A stretch of DNA of 64,000 bases from Rhodobacteraceae bacterium D3-12 (GTDB lineage Bacteria > Pseudomonadota > Alphaproteobacteria > Rhodobacterales > Rhodobacteraceae), in the NCBI GenBank assembly GCA_025916135.1, contig CP104793.1:744001-808000 (forward strand). The letters are read 5' to 3'. The notes under the pieces were generated by a model. That model was not told where the DNA came from. It saw nothing but the letters and a program-made list of their open reading frames with translations, and did not search any database. A program made the position numbers and the translations under genes. Shown here piece by piece: positions 43,954 to 51,867 of the stretch (the stretch's first letter is position 1; every line of letters starts with the position of its first letter).

Positions 43954-45714
43954 TTAGCTTTTGTTACTGATCCAGCGGCATTGATAGGGCGCGAGGGTGA
44001 GCGTGTCGGCGGCGGTGTCGATGATGTCGTCGCTGAGCAGGTCGCGCCATGTCTGATCCTCGATCAGGTTGATAACAGAGAGCGGCAGGTGGACCGTTTC
44101 ATCGCTGACGTTATGCAGGGCGAAGATGGATTGATGCCGGTGCAGGCTTTGCCGCCAGAGGCCAAAGACGCGGTCATCACCGATTGTTACCGTGAACTGT
44201 GTCGCGTTGGGGTGAAAGGCGGGTTGCGCCTTGCGCAGGATCAGCCGTTCAGAGAGCGCCGAGAGGGCCGTGGCCTGATCTGATGCAGGGTCGGCGAGGC
44301 GCGCGCGCAGGGTTGGGTAATCCCAGCGGTGGCGGTTGATGGCGCGGTTCATGCCGCGATGCACGACGCTGTCGTGATCGTTGGGCGTGGCGAGCAGGGA
44401 ATGGATATAGAACGCCGGGATCCCTTCGAGCGACATGACGATGGTTTGCGAGCAGATAAACCGCGCCATATGCAGCGCGTCAGCCCCTTTGAAGGTTTGG
44501 CGCATGGCCTCGAAAAAGGTGATGTTGAGCTCGTAAGGGGCCTCGTCCCCGTCGGGGAGGGTGCGCATGGAGACCAGCCCGCCGCTTTTGCGGACGGTGT
44601 CGATGACGCGAGTTTTCTCGTCATCGGGGAGCAGCCCTTCGACGGGGCGCATGCCGATGCCATCATGGCTGGCCGTGAAGTTGAGATAGGCGCAGCCCAT
44701 CGGCGCGGGCGGCATGGCGCGTTGCCAGCGGCGCAGATATTCGACGTTGCCCGACATCATCGCATGCAGGATCAGCGGCGGCAGCGGGAAGTTATAGATC
44801 GCGTGCGCTTCGCTTCCGACATGCGGGCCGGTGCCAAAATAGCTTAGGTTTTCGGCCTTGGGGACGTTGGTTTCGGTCAGCAGAATAATCTTTTCTGTGG
44901 CGTAGTCACACAGCGTGCGCATCAGTTGCACGATGGCGTGGGTTTGGGGCAGGTGGATCGAGGGGCTGCCCGCGATTTTCCACAGAAAGGCCACCGCATC
45001 TAGGCGAATGATGCTGACGCCATTGTCGACGTGCAGGCGGATGATGCGCAGGAATTCGAGCAGCACCTCGGGGTTGCGAAAGTCGAGATCGACCTGATCG
45101 TGGCTGAAGGTGCACCAGACGTGGCGCGGGCCATTGGCGGTTTCGACCTGTTGCAGGAGCGGCGTGGTGCGCGGGCGCACGACAGCGGTGAGGTCATCTT
45201 CGGGGGAGGCTTCGAAGAAGAAACGGTCATAGGGCGCTTGGCCCTGAAGGTAGGCGTTGAACCAGTGGCCCTGACTTGAGACATGGTTGAGCACGAGATC
45301 GGACATCAGGCGAAATTCGTCCGCGATGCGGGTGATGTCCGGCCAATCGCCGAGTTGCGGATTGACGGCGCGGTAGTCGGAGACGGCGAAGCCATCGTCC
45401 GACGTGTAGGGAAAGAACGGCAGGATATGCACGGAGTTCACCGCGTCGGCCATATAGCGTTGCAAGAAGTCGCGCAGCAGGTCGAGGGGCTTGTGTTTGC
45501 CGTCGATGATCGAGTTGCCATAGGTGATGACAAGCGCGTCCTTCTCGCTCCAGAGGGTATTCCCGACAGGACGGGCGCGTTTGCGGCGGATGCGCCCATC
45601 GGGCCAGAACGCGTCAATGATGAGGCTGGTCAGGATGTCGGCGTCTAGATCGGGATAGATTTGACGGACGAGCCGGGCGAGGCGCTGGCTGAACGGTTGG
45701 TTTTGGTCTGACAT
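43954..45714 (-). CDS. GH13 sugar phosphorylase (sucrose/glucosylglycerate phosphorylase-like)
   Basis: The 586-residue protein is a GH13 subfamily 18 type enzyme. It has HILPFFPYTSDDGFAVSDY near the start, the nucleophile aspartate in SIIRLDAVAFLWK, the acid/base glutamate in IILLTETNVP and the transition-state region NFTASHDGIGMRP. These enzymes use phosphate to split an alpha-glucoside, releasing glucose 1-phosphate. The subfamily includes sucrose, sucrose 6-phosphate and glucosylglycerate phosphorylases. Because GpgS and GpgP-like genes lie about 16 kb away, glucosylglycerate is a reasonable substrate guess. The start is ATG 45714, after AGAGGG; the long upstream extension is not conserved. 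Confidence 0.88.
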   Translation of the reverse strand: MSDQNQPFSQRLARLVRQIYPDLDADILTSLIIDAFWPDGRIRRKRARPVGNTLWSEKDALVITYGNSIIDGKHKPLDLLRDFLQRYMADAVNSVHILPFFPYTSDDGFAVSDYRAVNPQLGDWPDITRIADEFRLMSDLVLNHVSSQGHWFNAYLQGQAPYDRFFFEASPEDDLTAVVRPRTTPLLQQVETANGPRHVWCTFSHDQVDLDFRNPEVLLEFLRIIRLHVDNGVSIIRLDAVAFLWKIAGSPSIHLPQTHAIVQLMRTLCDYATEKIILLTETNVPKAENLSYFGTGPHVGSEAHAIYNFPLPPLILHAMMSGNVEYLRRWQRAMPPAPMGCAYLNFTASHDGIGMRPVEGLLPDDEKTRVIDTVRKSGGLVSMRTLPDGDEAPYELNITFFEAMRQTFKGADALHMARFICSQTIVMSLEGIPAFYIHSLLATPNDHDSVVHRGMNRAINRHRWDYPTLRARLADPASDQATALSALSERLILRKAQPAFHPNATQFTVTIGDDRVFGLWRQSLHRHQSIFALHNVSDETVHLPLSVINLIEDQTWRDLLSDDIIDTAADTLTLAPYQCRWISNKS

Positions 45715-45873
45715 GAACCCTCTGCTCTGGTGTCCCACTATGCCGCGGGAGGCGTGCCCCCATGATAGCGGGAGCGGGGCGGGGAAATTAAGAGAAAACT
45801 TAGCAACTGCCCATTTTATAAGCGTTTTGCGGGGCGATGGAGGCCGTAGCCGGGGGGAAAGTGGCGGATCGGT

Positions 45874-45899
45874 GGAACCCTTTGGGCGGGGCGCGCGTT
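45874..45899 (+). promoter_or_regulatory. EcfG (GSR) promoter of csbD-like gene
   Basis: GGAAC (45874-45878), 17 nt, CGTT (45896-45899) is an exact match to the alphaproteobacterial general stress sigma factor consensus. It lies 72 bp upstream of the CsbD-family start, with no other promoter in view. Confidence 0.85.
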
Positions 45900-45970
45900 C
45901 TCTCACTGTTACGGCATGAGGGCTGTGACTGAGACAGATTGAAATACGACAGAAACCAAGGAGCATAGAC

Positions 45971-46168
45971 ATGAATTGGGATCAGATCGAAGGCAAATGG
46001 AAACAGATCAAGGGCGGTGCCCAAGAGAAGTGGGGTGCTTTGACCAACGATGATCTGGATCAGGTCGAAGGCAATGCCGAAAAGTTGGTTGGCAAGGTTC
46101 AGGAACGCTATGGCAAGTCGCGCGAAGAGGCCGAGAAGGAAGTCAACGACTGGCTCGCGACGCTTTGA
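45971..46168 (+). CDS. CsbD family stress protein
   Basis: The 65-residue protein is a complete CsbD domain: NWDQIEGKWKQIKGGAQEKWG, LTNDDLDQVEGNAEKLVGKVQERYG and a helical end. CsbD proteins are small, abundant general stress proteins (SigB-dependent in Bacillus, EcfG-dependent in alphaproteobacteria) with unknown biochemical role. A CAAGGAG site precedes the ATG. Transcription is likely from the EcfG promoter at 45874-45899. Confidence 0.95.
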   Translation: MNWDQIEGKWKQIKGGAQEKWGALTNDDLDQVEGNAEKLVGKVQERYGKSREEAEKEVNDWLATL

Positions 46169-46191
46169 TGCAGATGCGCAGGGGACAAAAC

Positions 46192-46239
46192 GGTTCCCTG
46201 CGACGCAGCCCCCAGAGGGGGCGAAAAAATTAGGGAACC
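46192..46239. terminator. Nested double hairpin after csbD-like gene
   Basis: An outer stem GGTTCCCT (46192-46199) / AGGGAACC (46232-46239) encloses an inner perfect hairpin GCCCCC-AGA-GGGGGC (46208-46222), which is followed by GAAAAAATT. It may be the csbD terminator or a protective 3' structure. The right arm also contains GGAAC (46234-46238). Confidence 0.55.
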
Positions 46240-46363
46240 ATTCCTCCCGATAAGAGTTCCCTGATAGAGCGCCCGGTCATGCAGCCTGTTTTCCTGTCTC
46301 CCTCCCCAGAGATGCGCATGTTCCGGGCGTTCGATTTTTTAAGCAAAAGGATATAGCCCCGCC

Positions 46364-47398
46364 ATGGTGACACCGATGATAACGCGTATCACCATTTTGG
46401 GCATCGGGGTTGTCGTTGCCTTTTCCACATTGAGCATAGCCAAGGAATTTTTCGCGCCAGTTTTGAGCGCGATGGTGTTTGGCGTGGTTTTGTCGCCGTT
46501 TTTCGACATGCTGGCGCGGTTAAAGCTGCGCCCGTCGTTGGCGGCGTTTGTGACGGTGGGCATTGCGTTTTCGCTGTTGGCGATTTTGACCGTGTTTCTG
46601 GAGCCCTATGTCAGCGAAGCGATCACGCGTGCGCCGGTGATCTGGTATGAATTGCGTGATGCGGTTGAGCAATTACAGGCGATGATGCTGGGTCTGAACG
46701 AGATTGCCGAGGATGTTGCCAAAGCGATCGACCCGGATGCGAAGGGGGCGGACAAGGTGGAGCCTGCTTTTGATGTGCCGCCGCTGAGTGATGCGCTGTT
46801 TTATGCGCCGCAGTTCCTTGCGCAGGTGATGATCTTTGTCGGCGTTTTGTATTTCTTCCTGATGACGCGGCCCGAGGTTTACCGCTGGCTTGGGGCGACG
46901 CTGGGCGGCTATGAGGAGGCGGATTTCACCCGCGCAGAGGCGCAGGTGGCGCGGTATTTCCTGACCATTACGGCCATCAACGCGGGGTTTGGCCTGTTGG
47001 TAGGGATTGTGCTTCAGCTGATCGGATTGCCGGGGGCTGTGTTCTGGGGCGTCATGGCGTTCATGCTGAACTATGTGCTCTACCTTGGGCCAATCGCGCT
47101 TGCCGGGGCGTTGCTGGTGACGGGGTTGGTGGCGTTTGACGGCGCGTGGGCGGTTGTGCCTGCGGCGCTTTATCTGTCGATGAATGCGACCGAGGGGCAG
47201 TTTGTGACGCCTGCTTTGGTCGGTCAGCGCCTGTCGGTGAACCCGTTGTTGGTGTTCGTGTCGCTGGTGTTCTGGCTGTGGCTTTGGGGGCCGATTGGCG
47301 GGGTGATTGCCATACCGCTGCTGGTGTGGTCGCTGTCGGTGGCCGAGGTGTTCGTGCGCGGAGAGATCGAGCGGCGCGAAGCCGGTAGCGCCGGGTGA
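46364..47398 (+). CDS. AI-2E family transporter
   Basis: The 344-residue membrane protein has the UPF0118/AI-2E pattern: an N-terminal pair of helices (ITRITILGIGVVVAFSTLSIAKEFFAPVLSAMVFGVVLSPFF), a soluble amphipathic middle, then a helix cluster with AINAGFGLLVGIVLQLIGLPGAVFWGVMAFMLNYVLYLGPI and FWLWLWGPIGGVIAIPLLV. Members export autoinducer-2 or act as Na+/H+ antiporters; which applies is unknown. Upstream, GGAAC (46234-46238) with AGTT 16 nt later is a near match to the stress promoter, so it may be part of the GSR regulon. Confidence 0.9.
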   Translation: MVTPMITRITILGIGVVVAFSTLSIAKEFFAPVLSAMVFGVVLSPFFDMLARLKLRPSLAAFVTVGIAFSLLAILTVFLEPYVSEAITRAPVIWYELRDAVEQLQAMMLGLNEIAEDVAKAIDPDAKGADKVEPAFDVPPLSDALFYAPQFLAQVMIFVGVLYFFLMTRPEVYRWLGATLGGYEEADFTRAEAQVARYFLTITAINAGFGLLVGIVLQLIGLPGAVFWGVMAFMLNYVLYLGPIALAGALLVTGLVAFDGAWAVVPAALYLSMNATEGQFVTPALVGQRLSVNPLLVFVSLVFWLWLWGPIGGVIAIPLLVWSLSVAEVFVRGEIERREAGSAG

Positions 47399-47450
47399 TT
47401 GTCCGGCGCTGATCAACGGCGCCGGTAGAAGACGTTGTCAGAAAGCGATG

Positions 47451-49168
47451 TTAGAAATCATTGGCGTCGGGTTCAAACTCGGTCGCTTGGAACGTCACGG
47501 TGATTTCAAAGCGCTCCGCGTCATTCGAGATCTCTACGGTGCCGCCGAGTTGGGTTGCGAAGGCTTTGATCAATCGCGACCCGAGGCCGGTGCTTTCGGC
47601 GCCAGACTCGCCGCCGACCGAATTGGCCAGCGAGAAGGTGCAGGTGTTGTCCGCGTCCCGTTTGAAGGAGACCGCGATCCACGGTGCGCCGCCTTGGGGT
47701 GCGCCGGCGAATTTCATCGCGTTGGTGGCGACTTCGGTCGCAAAAAGCGACATTGGCACGGCTTGGTCCGGGTAGAGCAGCACATGGTCAATGTCGGTGT
47801 CGACGCGGATGTCGACCGGGCTTTTGGTGCCGATGTCGGTGCTTTTGTCGATAATCTCGCGCAGGAGGCCCCCATGTCGACGAGGCCGGCGTTGCTGGTT
47901 TGATAGAGGTCTTTGTGAATGGTCGAGAGGCTGAGCACGCGGTCCTGCATGCGGCGCAGGATTTGCTTGGTCTCGGTATGTTCGGCGTCGCGGATCTGCA
48001 TGTTCAGGATCGAAGAGATCAGTTGCAGATTGTTTTTGACCCGGTGGTGGACCTCTTTCATCAAGATGTTTTTCTGGCGCATCGCGTCTTCGATGGCGGC
48101 TTCGTCGTGCAGGATGGATTCGGCCATGAGCACGAAAGAGCGGTGGATGCTGGCCAGTTCGGTGGGCATTTCGGGGGCGGTTGTTTGCGCCGGCATCTCG
48201 CGGTCGCGGGCAAAGCGGACCATTTGAGAGCGCAGTTTGTTGACGTGGCGCGAGACCAAGCGGTGCACCGCAAAGAGCGATACGGCGAGGCTGATCACCC
48301 ACATCAGGACGGGAAACAGGCTGGTCGGGAAGAGCACGTCGGCGCGTTGCGCGAGGCCGATTTCGGGGTCCCAAATGCCGAGCACGAAGAACTGGCCGCT
48401 TTCGATGGGCACGACCGTATAGAGGTATTGCGCGCCGTCGACGCCTTCGGTCGAGAAAGAGGCGGAGGTGCGCGAAAACACAGCGAGGTTGATGTCGAGC
48501 GGCAGGCGGCTCGCGGCTTCGTTCACATTGGTGCGGGTGGTGAGCACTTCGCCCGCGCCGTTGAAGGTGACGATATCGACGAGGGCGGGGGCGTCGAGTT
48601 TTTCGATCGCCTCGTCAATTTTGGAATGCGGGATCGAGACCTGCATAAATCCGATAAGCTCGCCATTGAGCATCACCGGATCAGAGACCGTGACAACCGA
48701 CGGGCCGCCCATTTGGGTGCCGATATTCACATCGACCCGCTGTCGGGCGTCGGCAACGGCACGTTGAAACGCTTTGGAGTCGGACAGGTCGATGGGTTTG
48801 CGCGCCGAGGAGCAGGTCATTTTGCCAGAGAGGGGGGCGAAGCCTGCGAAGCTGAAGGTGGGGGATTTGAGCACAAATTCGGAGAGCATCGCCGAGCAAG
48901 TGTTGCCCTCGGTCGCAAGAAACCGGGGTTGGGACGTGAACACCGACGCGGCGCCGAACGCCCGCTGGATCAGGATGCGTTCGCGCAGTGCTGCGGTTTC
49001 AGTCAGCACCAGAAGCGCCAGTTCGGCGTTTTCCTGAGCCTTGTCGCTGACGCTTTTGGTTTGCAGGACGGCGATCAGTCCGATCGGCAGCAGCGCGAGC
49101 GACAAGAGGGCGGCGAGCCGGACACGCAGGCTGCTATACCAATGGAGCGGCGTCGTGTTGTCAGGCAT
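47451..49168 (-). pseudogene. GSR sensor histidine kinase (HisKA_2 type), one base missing
   Basis: From ATG 49168 the protein has an N-terminal helix, a roughly 260-residue periplasmic sensor region (residues about 35-290), a second helix (LFPVLMWVISLAVSLFAVHRLV), a HAMP-like linker and the phosphoacceptor block MKEVHHRVKNNLQLISSIL. The frame is lost at run CCCCC 47869-47873; the ATPase domain (NAMKFAGAP, TGLGSRLIKAFATQLGG) lies one frame over and ends at 47451. One extra C gives 572 residues. HisKA_2 kinases control PhyR phosphorylation in alphaproteobacteria, and this gene overlaps ecfG by one base, so it is probably the cognate PhyK. A real truncation would remove ATP binding. Confidence 0.88.
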
Positions 49169-49722
49169 TATTGTGGCACGGTCCCGGAGCTGGAGATCAC
49201 CGACATGGTGGCGGCATCGGTGAGTTCCATGGGCGCGTTTTCGTCGAGTTCGAGCAGTTCGGCAAGGCGAGCGCGGCCACGGTTGACGCGGCTTTTGATC
49301 GTGCCGGTGGCAACGCCGCACATATCGGCGGCCTCGTCATAGGAAAAGCCCGACGCGCCAACAAGGATCAGGGCTTCGCGTTGTTCATCGGGCAGGGTTT
49401 CAAAGACGGTTTTGAAGTCGGCAAGGTTCATGCGCCCGTCGTGATCGGGTTTGACCGACAGGGTTTCGGTAAAGGCGCCATCGACATCGGCGACCTCGCG
49501 GTTGAGCTTGCGGCGGCTGGAGTAATAGGTGTTGCGCAAGATCGTGAAAAGCCAGGCGCGCAGGTTTGTGCCGCGCTGAAACTTGTCGATATTGGTCCAT
49601 GCCTTGATGACCGTATCCTGGACCATGTCATCGGCGGCGGCACCATTGCGGGTGAGGCTGAGAGCAAAGGCCCTGAGCGCCGGCAGGTGATCGACCAGCT
49701 CGTTTCTGGGATCATCCGACAT
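49168..49722 (-). CDS. ecfG: General stress ECF sigma factor EcfG
   Basis: The 184-residue protein has sigma region 2 (LTRNGAAADDMVQDTVIKAWTNIDKF) and region 4 (LPDEQREALILVGASGFSYDEAADMCGVATGTIKSRVNRGRARL), the typical ECF15/EcfG form. It directs RNA polymerase to GGAAC-N16/17-CGTT promoters, several of which lie within this window. NepR, encoded immediately upstream, holds it inactive until PhyR-P takes NepR away. Start ATG 49722 overlaps the nepR stop; the 3' end overlaps the kinase start. Confidence 0.95.
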   Translation of the reverse strand: MSDDPRNELVDHLPALRAFALSLTRNGAAADDMVQDTVIKAWTNIDKFQRGTNLRAWLFTILRNTYYSSRRKLNREVADVDGAFTETLSVKPDHDGRMNLADFKTVFETLPDEQREALILVGASGFSYDEAADMCGVATGTIKSRVNRGRARLAELLELDENAPMELTDAATMSVISSSGTVPQ

Positions 49723-49898
49723 CAGCGGTGATCCTTGTCGGCGGAGTCTTTTTCCGCGTCTTGGGCCTTGAGCACAGCGAGAAGATCCTTGAACCGGTCA
49801 GGGAGTTCCTCTTGCACGAGGTCGGAGTAGACCAGCTTGAGGTTCTCGTCGATCAGCTCGGCGATGCGGTCCGGGTCATTGCCTGTTGTCTTTTTCAT
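49722..49898 (-). CDS. nepR: Anti-sigma factor NepR
   Basis: This 58-codon frame encodes KKTTGNDPDRIAELIDENL then KLVYSDLVQEELPDRFKDLL and an acidic tail. The two helices match the NepR family, with the LDENLRxxYxxxLxEExPxRFxxLL pattern. NepR binds EcfG and is displaced by the sigma-like domain of phosphorylated PhyR. The stop overlaps ecfG (TGATG), so sigma and anti-sigma are translationally coupled. It starts at ATG 49898 and is transcribed from the leftward half of the palindromic EcfG promoter. Confidence 0.93.
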   Translation of the reverse strand: MKKTTGNDPDRIAELIDENLKLVYSDLVQEELPDRFKDLLAVLKAQDAEKDSADKDHR

Positions 49899-49939
49899 GC
49901 TATTGCTTCAGCTCTTTCACAAATATTTCTTCAGCCACC

Positions 49940-49972
49940 GGAACCAAACGCCCGCGGGATGCGTTTGGTTCC
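49940..49972. promoter_or_regulatory. Palindromic divergent EcfG promoter (phyR / nepR-ecfG)
   Basis: Rightward: GGAAC 49940-49944, 17 nt, CGTT 49962-49965. Leftward: GGAAC 49972-49968, 17 nt, CGTT 49950-49947. Both come from one inverted repeat, GGAACCAAACGC (49940-49951) and GCGTTTGGTTCC (49961-49972). Each direction is an exact consensus, so EcfG drives its own operon and phyR. Confidence 0.92.
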
Positions 49973-50000
49973 CAGAAAGTTTGAAAAAAGGCAAAGAAAA

Positions 50001-50816
50001 ATGTCAAACACTCAAGACACGATGGATTTTTCCGATCAGGTTGCGGCGCAATTGCCGTTTCTGCGTCGCTATGCGCGGGCGCTGACCGGGGCACAATCAA
50101 GCGGGGATAAATATGCGGTGGCGACGCTTGAGGCGTTGTTGCAGGATCGCTCGATGTTCGAGGGCGGGGATATTTCCGTCAAGGTGGGGCTGTTCAAATG
50201 CTTCCACGTCATCTGGTCCAGTTCGGGCGCACCGATTGGTGAGGCCGAGAGCGAAACGGCAGCGCGGGCTCAGGCGCATCTGGCCGGGTTGACGCAGAAC
50301 AGCCGCGAGGCGCTGTTGCTGTCCACAGTCGAGGATTTCTCGATTGCCGATATTGCCGAGATTATGGGCGTGAGCCGCGATGAGGTGCGGGCCTTGGTCG
50401 CCACGGCGCGCAAGGATATGGAACGCAGCGTGTCCGGGCGGATCTTGATCATCGAGGATGAGCCGATCATCGCCGAGGATCTGAGCGTGATTGTCAGCGA
50501 TCTGGGGCATAGTGTGACCAATGTGGCGCGCACCCGCAGTGAAGCGGTGGAAATGGGCAAGGCCGACGCGCCGGACCTGATCCTTGCTGATATTCAGCTG
50601 GCCGATAATTCATCGGGGATCGACGCGGTGAATGACCTGTTGGGCGCGCTGGGCGAAACGCCGGTGATCTTTATCACCGCCTTCCCCGAGCGGCTGTTGA
50701 CGGGTGAGCGGCCGGAACCGGCGTTCCTGATCTCGAAACCTTACAAGGAAGAGCAGGTCGAGACGGCGGTGAGCCAGGCGATGTTCTTTGCCTCGACCCG
50801 GACGCTGACCGCCTAG
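50001..50816 (+). CDS. phyR: General stress response regulator PhyR
   Basis: The 271-residue protein combines an N-terminal sigma-like domain (QLPFLRRYARALTGAQSSGDKYAVATLEALL; LTQNSREALLLSTVEDFSIADIAEIMGVSRDEVRALVATARKDM) with a C-terminal receiver (ILIIEDEPIIAEDLSVIV; phosphoacceptor aspartate about 197 in ILADIQLA; FLISKPY). When phosphorylated the sigma mimic binds NepR and frees EcfG. ATG 50001 is chosen because the conserved start follows it and the upstream frame runs through the promoter. A strong terminator follows. Confidence 0.96.
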   Translation: MSNTQDTMDFSDQVAAQLPFLRRYARALTGAQSSGDKYAVATLEALLQDRSMFEGGDISVKVGLFKCFHVIWSSSGAPIGEAESETAARAQAHLAGLTQNSREALLLSTVEDFSIADIAEIMGVSRDEVRALVATARKDMERSVSGRILIIEDEPIIAEDLSVIVSDLGHSVTNVARTRSEAVEMGKADAPDLILADIQLADNSSGIDAVNDLLGALGETPVIFITAFPERLLTGERPEPAFLISKPYKEEQVETAVSQAMFFASTRTLTA

Positions 50817-50844
50817 GGCGGCTTGCGATTTGCGCCAAGACAAA

Positions 50845-50877
50845 CCCCCGCCAGAGTGATCCTCTGGCGGGGGTTTT
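50845..50877 (+). terminator. Rho-independent terminator of phyR
   Basis: CCCCCGCCAGAG (50845-50856) pairs perfectly with CTCTGGCGGGGG (50862-50873), with a five-base loop and TTTT directly after. Confidence 0.93.
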
Positions 50878-50934
50878 CGTGTGAACGGTCAGGCGTTTGC
50901 GCGCCGGATTAATTGGCCGGATTGCTTGACCGGA

Positions 50935-51432
50935 TTACTTGGCGGTGATCGCCTTGAGCATCCATGCGGCCTGTTCGTGGAAAGACGAGCGCGCGGTCGC
51001 GAGGTCTTCGGTCACGGCGTCATTATGCGAGCCGGCAAGTTCGATCAGGGCGTGCAGGCGATGGGCCACACGTTCGTGATCGGCGGCCAGATCGGCGCAC
51101 ATTTCACCCGCCGAGGGGCTGTCGGTGAGGTCTTTGATCACCGAAGCGTCGGTGATTTCAGCCAGCGTCGAGGGGGCGAGTTGACCCAAGGCGCGGATGC
51201 GTTCGGCCAATACATCGGCAGCGGCGAAGAGGTTTTCATATTGCTCTTCGGTGAGCTTGTGCAGCGAGAAGAACAGCGGCCCTTCGACATTCCAGTGATA
51301 GGCGTGGGTCTTGAACATCAGCCGATAGGTATCGGCCAGCACATCGGCAAGGCCACGGGTAAGCGCTTGGGCGTTACGCACGCCGGATTTGATGTCATGT
51401 TCTTGCGGGACGACGTTTAGGGGAGATGTCAT
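50935..51432 (-). CDS. dps: Dps family DNA-protection/ferroxidase protein
   Basis: The 165-residue four-helix protein has the ferritin-like Dps pattern: LADTYRLMFKTHAYHWNVEGPLFFSLHKLTEEQYENLFAAADVLAERI, where the conserved histidines and acidic residues make the intersubunit di-iron site, and a C-terminal FHEQAAWMLKAITAK. It stores iron and shields DNA from oxidants. It has an AAGGAG site. No EcfG promoter lies directly upstream; it may be read through from the DUF1328 gene, whose EcfG promoter is at 51751-51775. Confidence 0.94.
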   Translation of the reverse strand: MTSPLNVVPQEHDIKSGVRNAQALTRGLADVLADTYRLMFKTHAYHWNVEGPLFFSLHKLTEEQYENLFAAADVLAERIRALGQLAPSTLAEITDASVIKDLTDSPSAGEMCADLAADHERVAHRLHALIELAGSHNDAVTEDLATARSSFHEQAAWMLKAITAK

Positions 51433-51478
51433 TTGAAAGCTCCTTTTTTGCGAGTTGGTAAGGGGGAGGCGCGAAAGA

Positions 51479-51497
51479 GGGGCGGAAAGACCGCCCC
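51479..51497 (-). terminator. Weak hairpin between DUF1328 gene and dps
   Basis: GGGGCGG (51479-51485) pairs with CCGCCCC (51491-51497). Read leftward it is followed by TCTTTCG, only a partial T run, so it may attenuate rather than fully stop transcription into dps. Confidence 0.5.
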
Positions 51498-51520
51498 CCG
51501 TTTCACCGGATTATGCGTGG

Positions 51521-51691
51521 TTAGCGCGAGGCGCTACGCGCCACATTCACGATCAACGCCACGACAAAGAGGGCGAGGAAAATGAAGAACAGGATTTGCG
51601 CGATGCCAGCCGATGCGCTGGCGATGCCGCCAAAACCAAAGACGGCGGCGATGATCGCCACAACAAAGAAAACAAGGGCCCAATACAGCAT
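51521..51691 (-). CDS. DUF1328 (YtjA-like) small membrane protein
   Basis: The 56-residue product has two hydrophobic helices: [22 protein letters not shown] and [23 protein letters not shown]. This is the YtjA/DUF1328 family, small membrane proteins of unknown role and often stress-induced. An AAAGGAAC site precedes ATG 51691, and an exact EcfG promoter (51751-51775) lies 60 bp upstream, so it belongs to the general stress regulon. Confidence 0.9.
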   Translation of the reverse strand: MLYWALVFFVVAIIAAVFGFGGIASASAGIAQILFFIFLALFVVALIVNVARSASR

Positions 51692-51750
51692 GATATGTTC
51701 CTTTCAGTAGTTATTTTGATGCGCCGCCAGCAGCGGCATTGTGAAAAGAC

Positions 51751-51775
51751 AACGGGTCAGGGCGGCTTGGGTTCC
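51751..51775 (-). promoter_or_regulatory. EcfG promoter of the DUF1328 gene
   Basis: Read leftward: GGAAC (51775-51771), 16 nt, CGTT (51754-51751). It is an exact consensus placed 60 bp before the DUF1328 start codon. Confidence 0.85.
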
Positions 51776-51798
51776 AAGAAAAACTTTTTGTGATGAGG

Positions 51799-51823
51799 GG
51801 AACTTTTGGCGTGGATGGGGGTT
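51799..51823 (+). promoter_or_regulatory. Near-consensus EcfG promoter of the DUF883 gene
   Basis: GGAAC (51799-51803), 16 nt, GGTT (51820-51823): one mismatch from the consensus in the -10 element. It is 45 bp before the DUF883 start and divergent from the DUF1328 promoter, with the two -35 elements 24 bp apart. Confidence 0.6.
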
Positions 51824-51867
51824 GAGGTGCCAGACACGCCAACAACCCTCATAAGGAGAACCACGAC

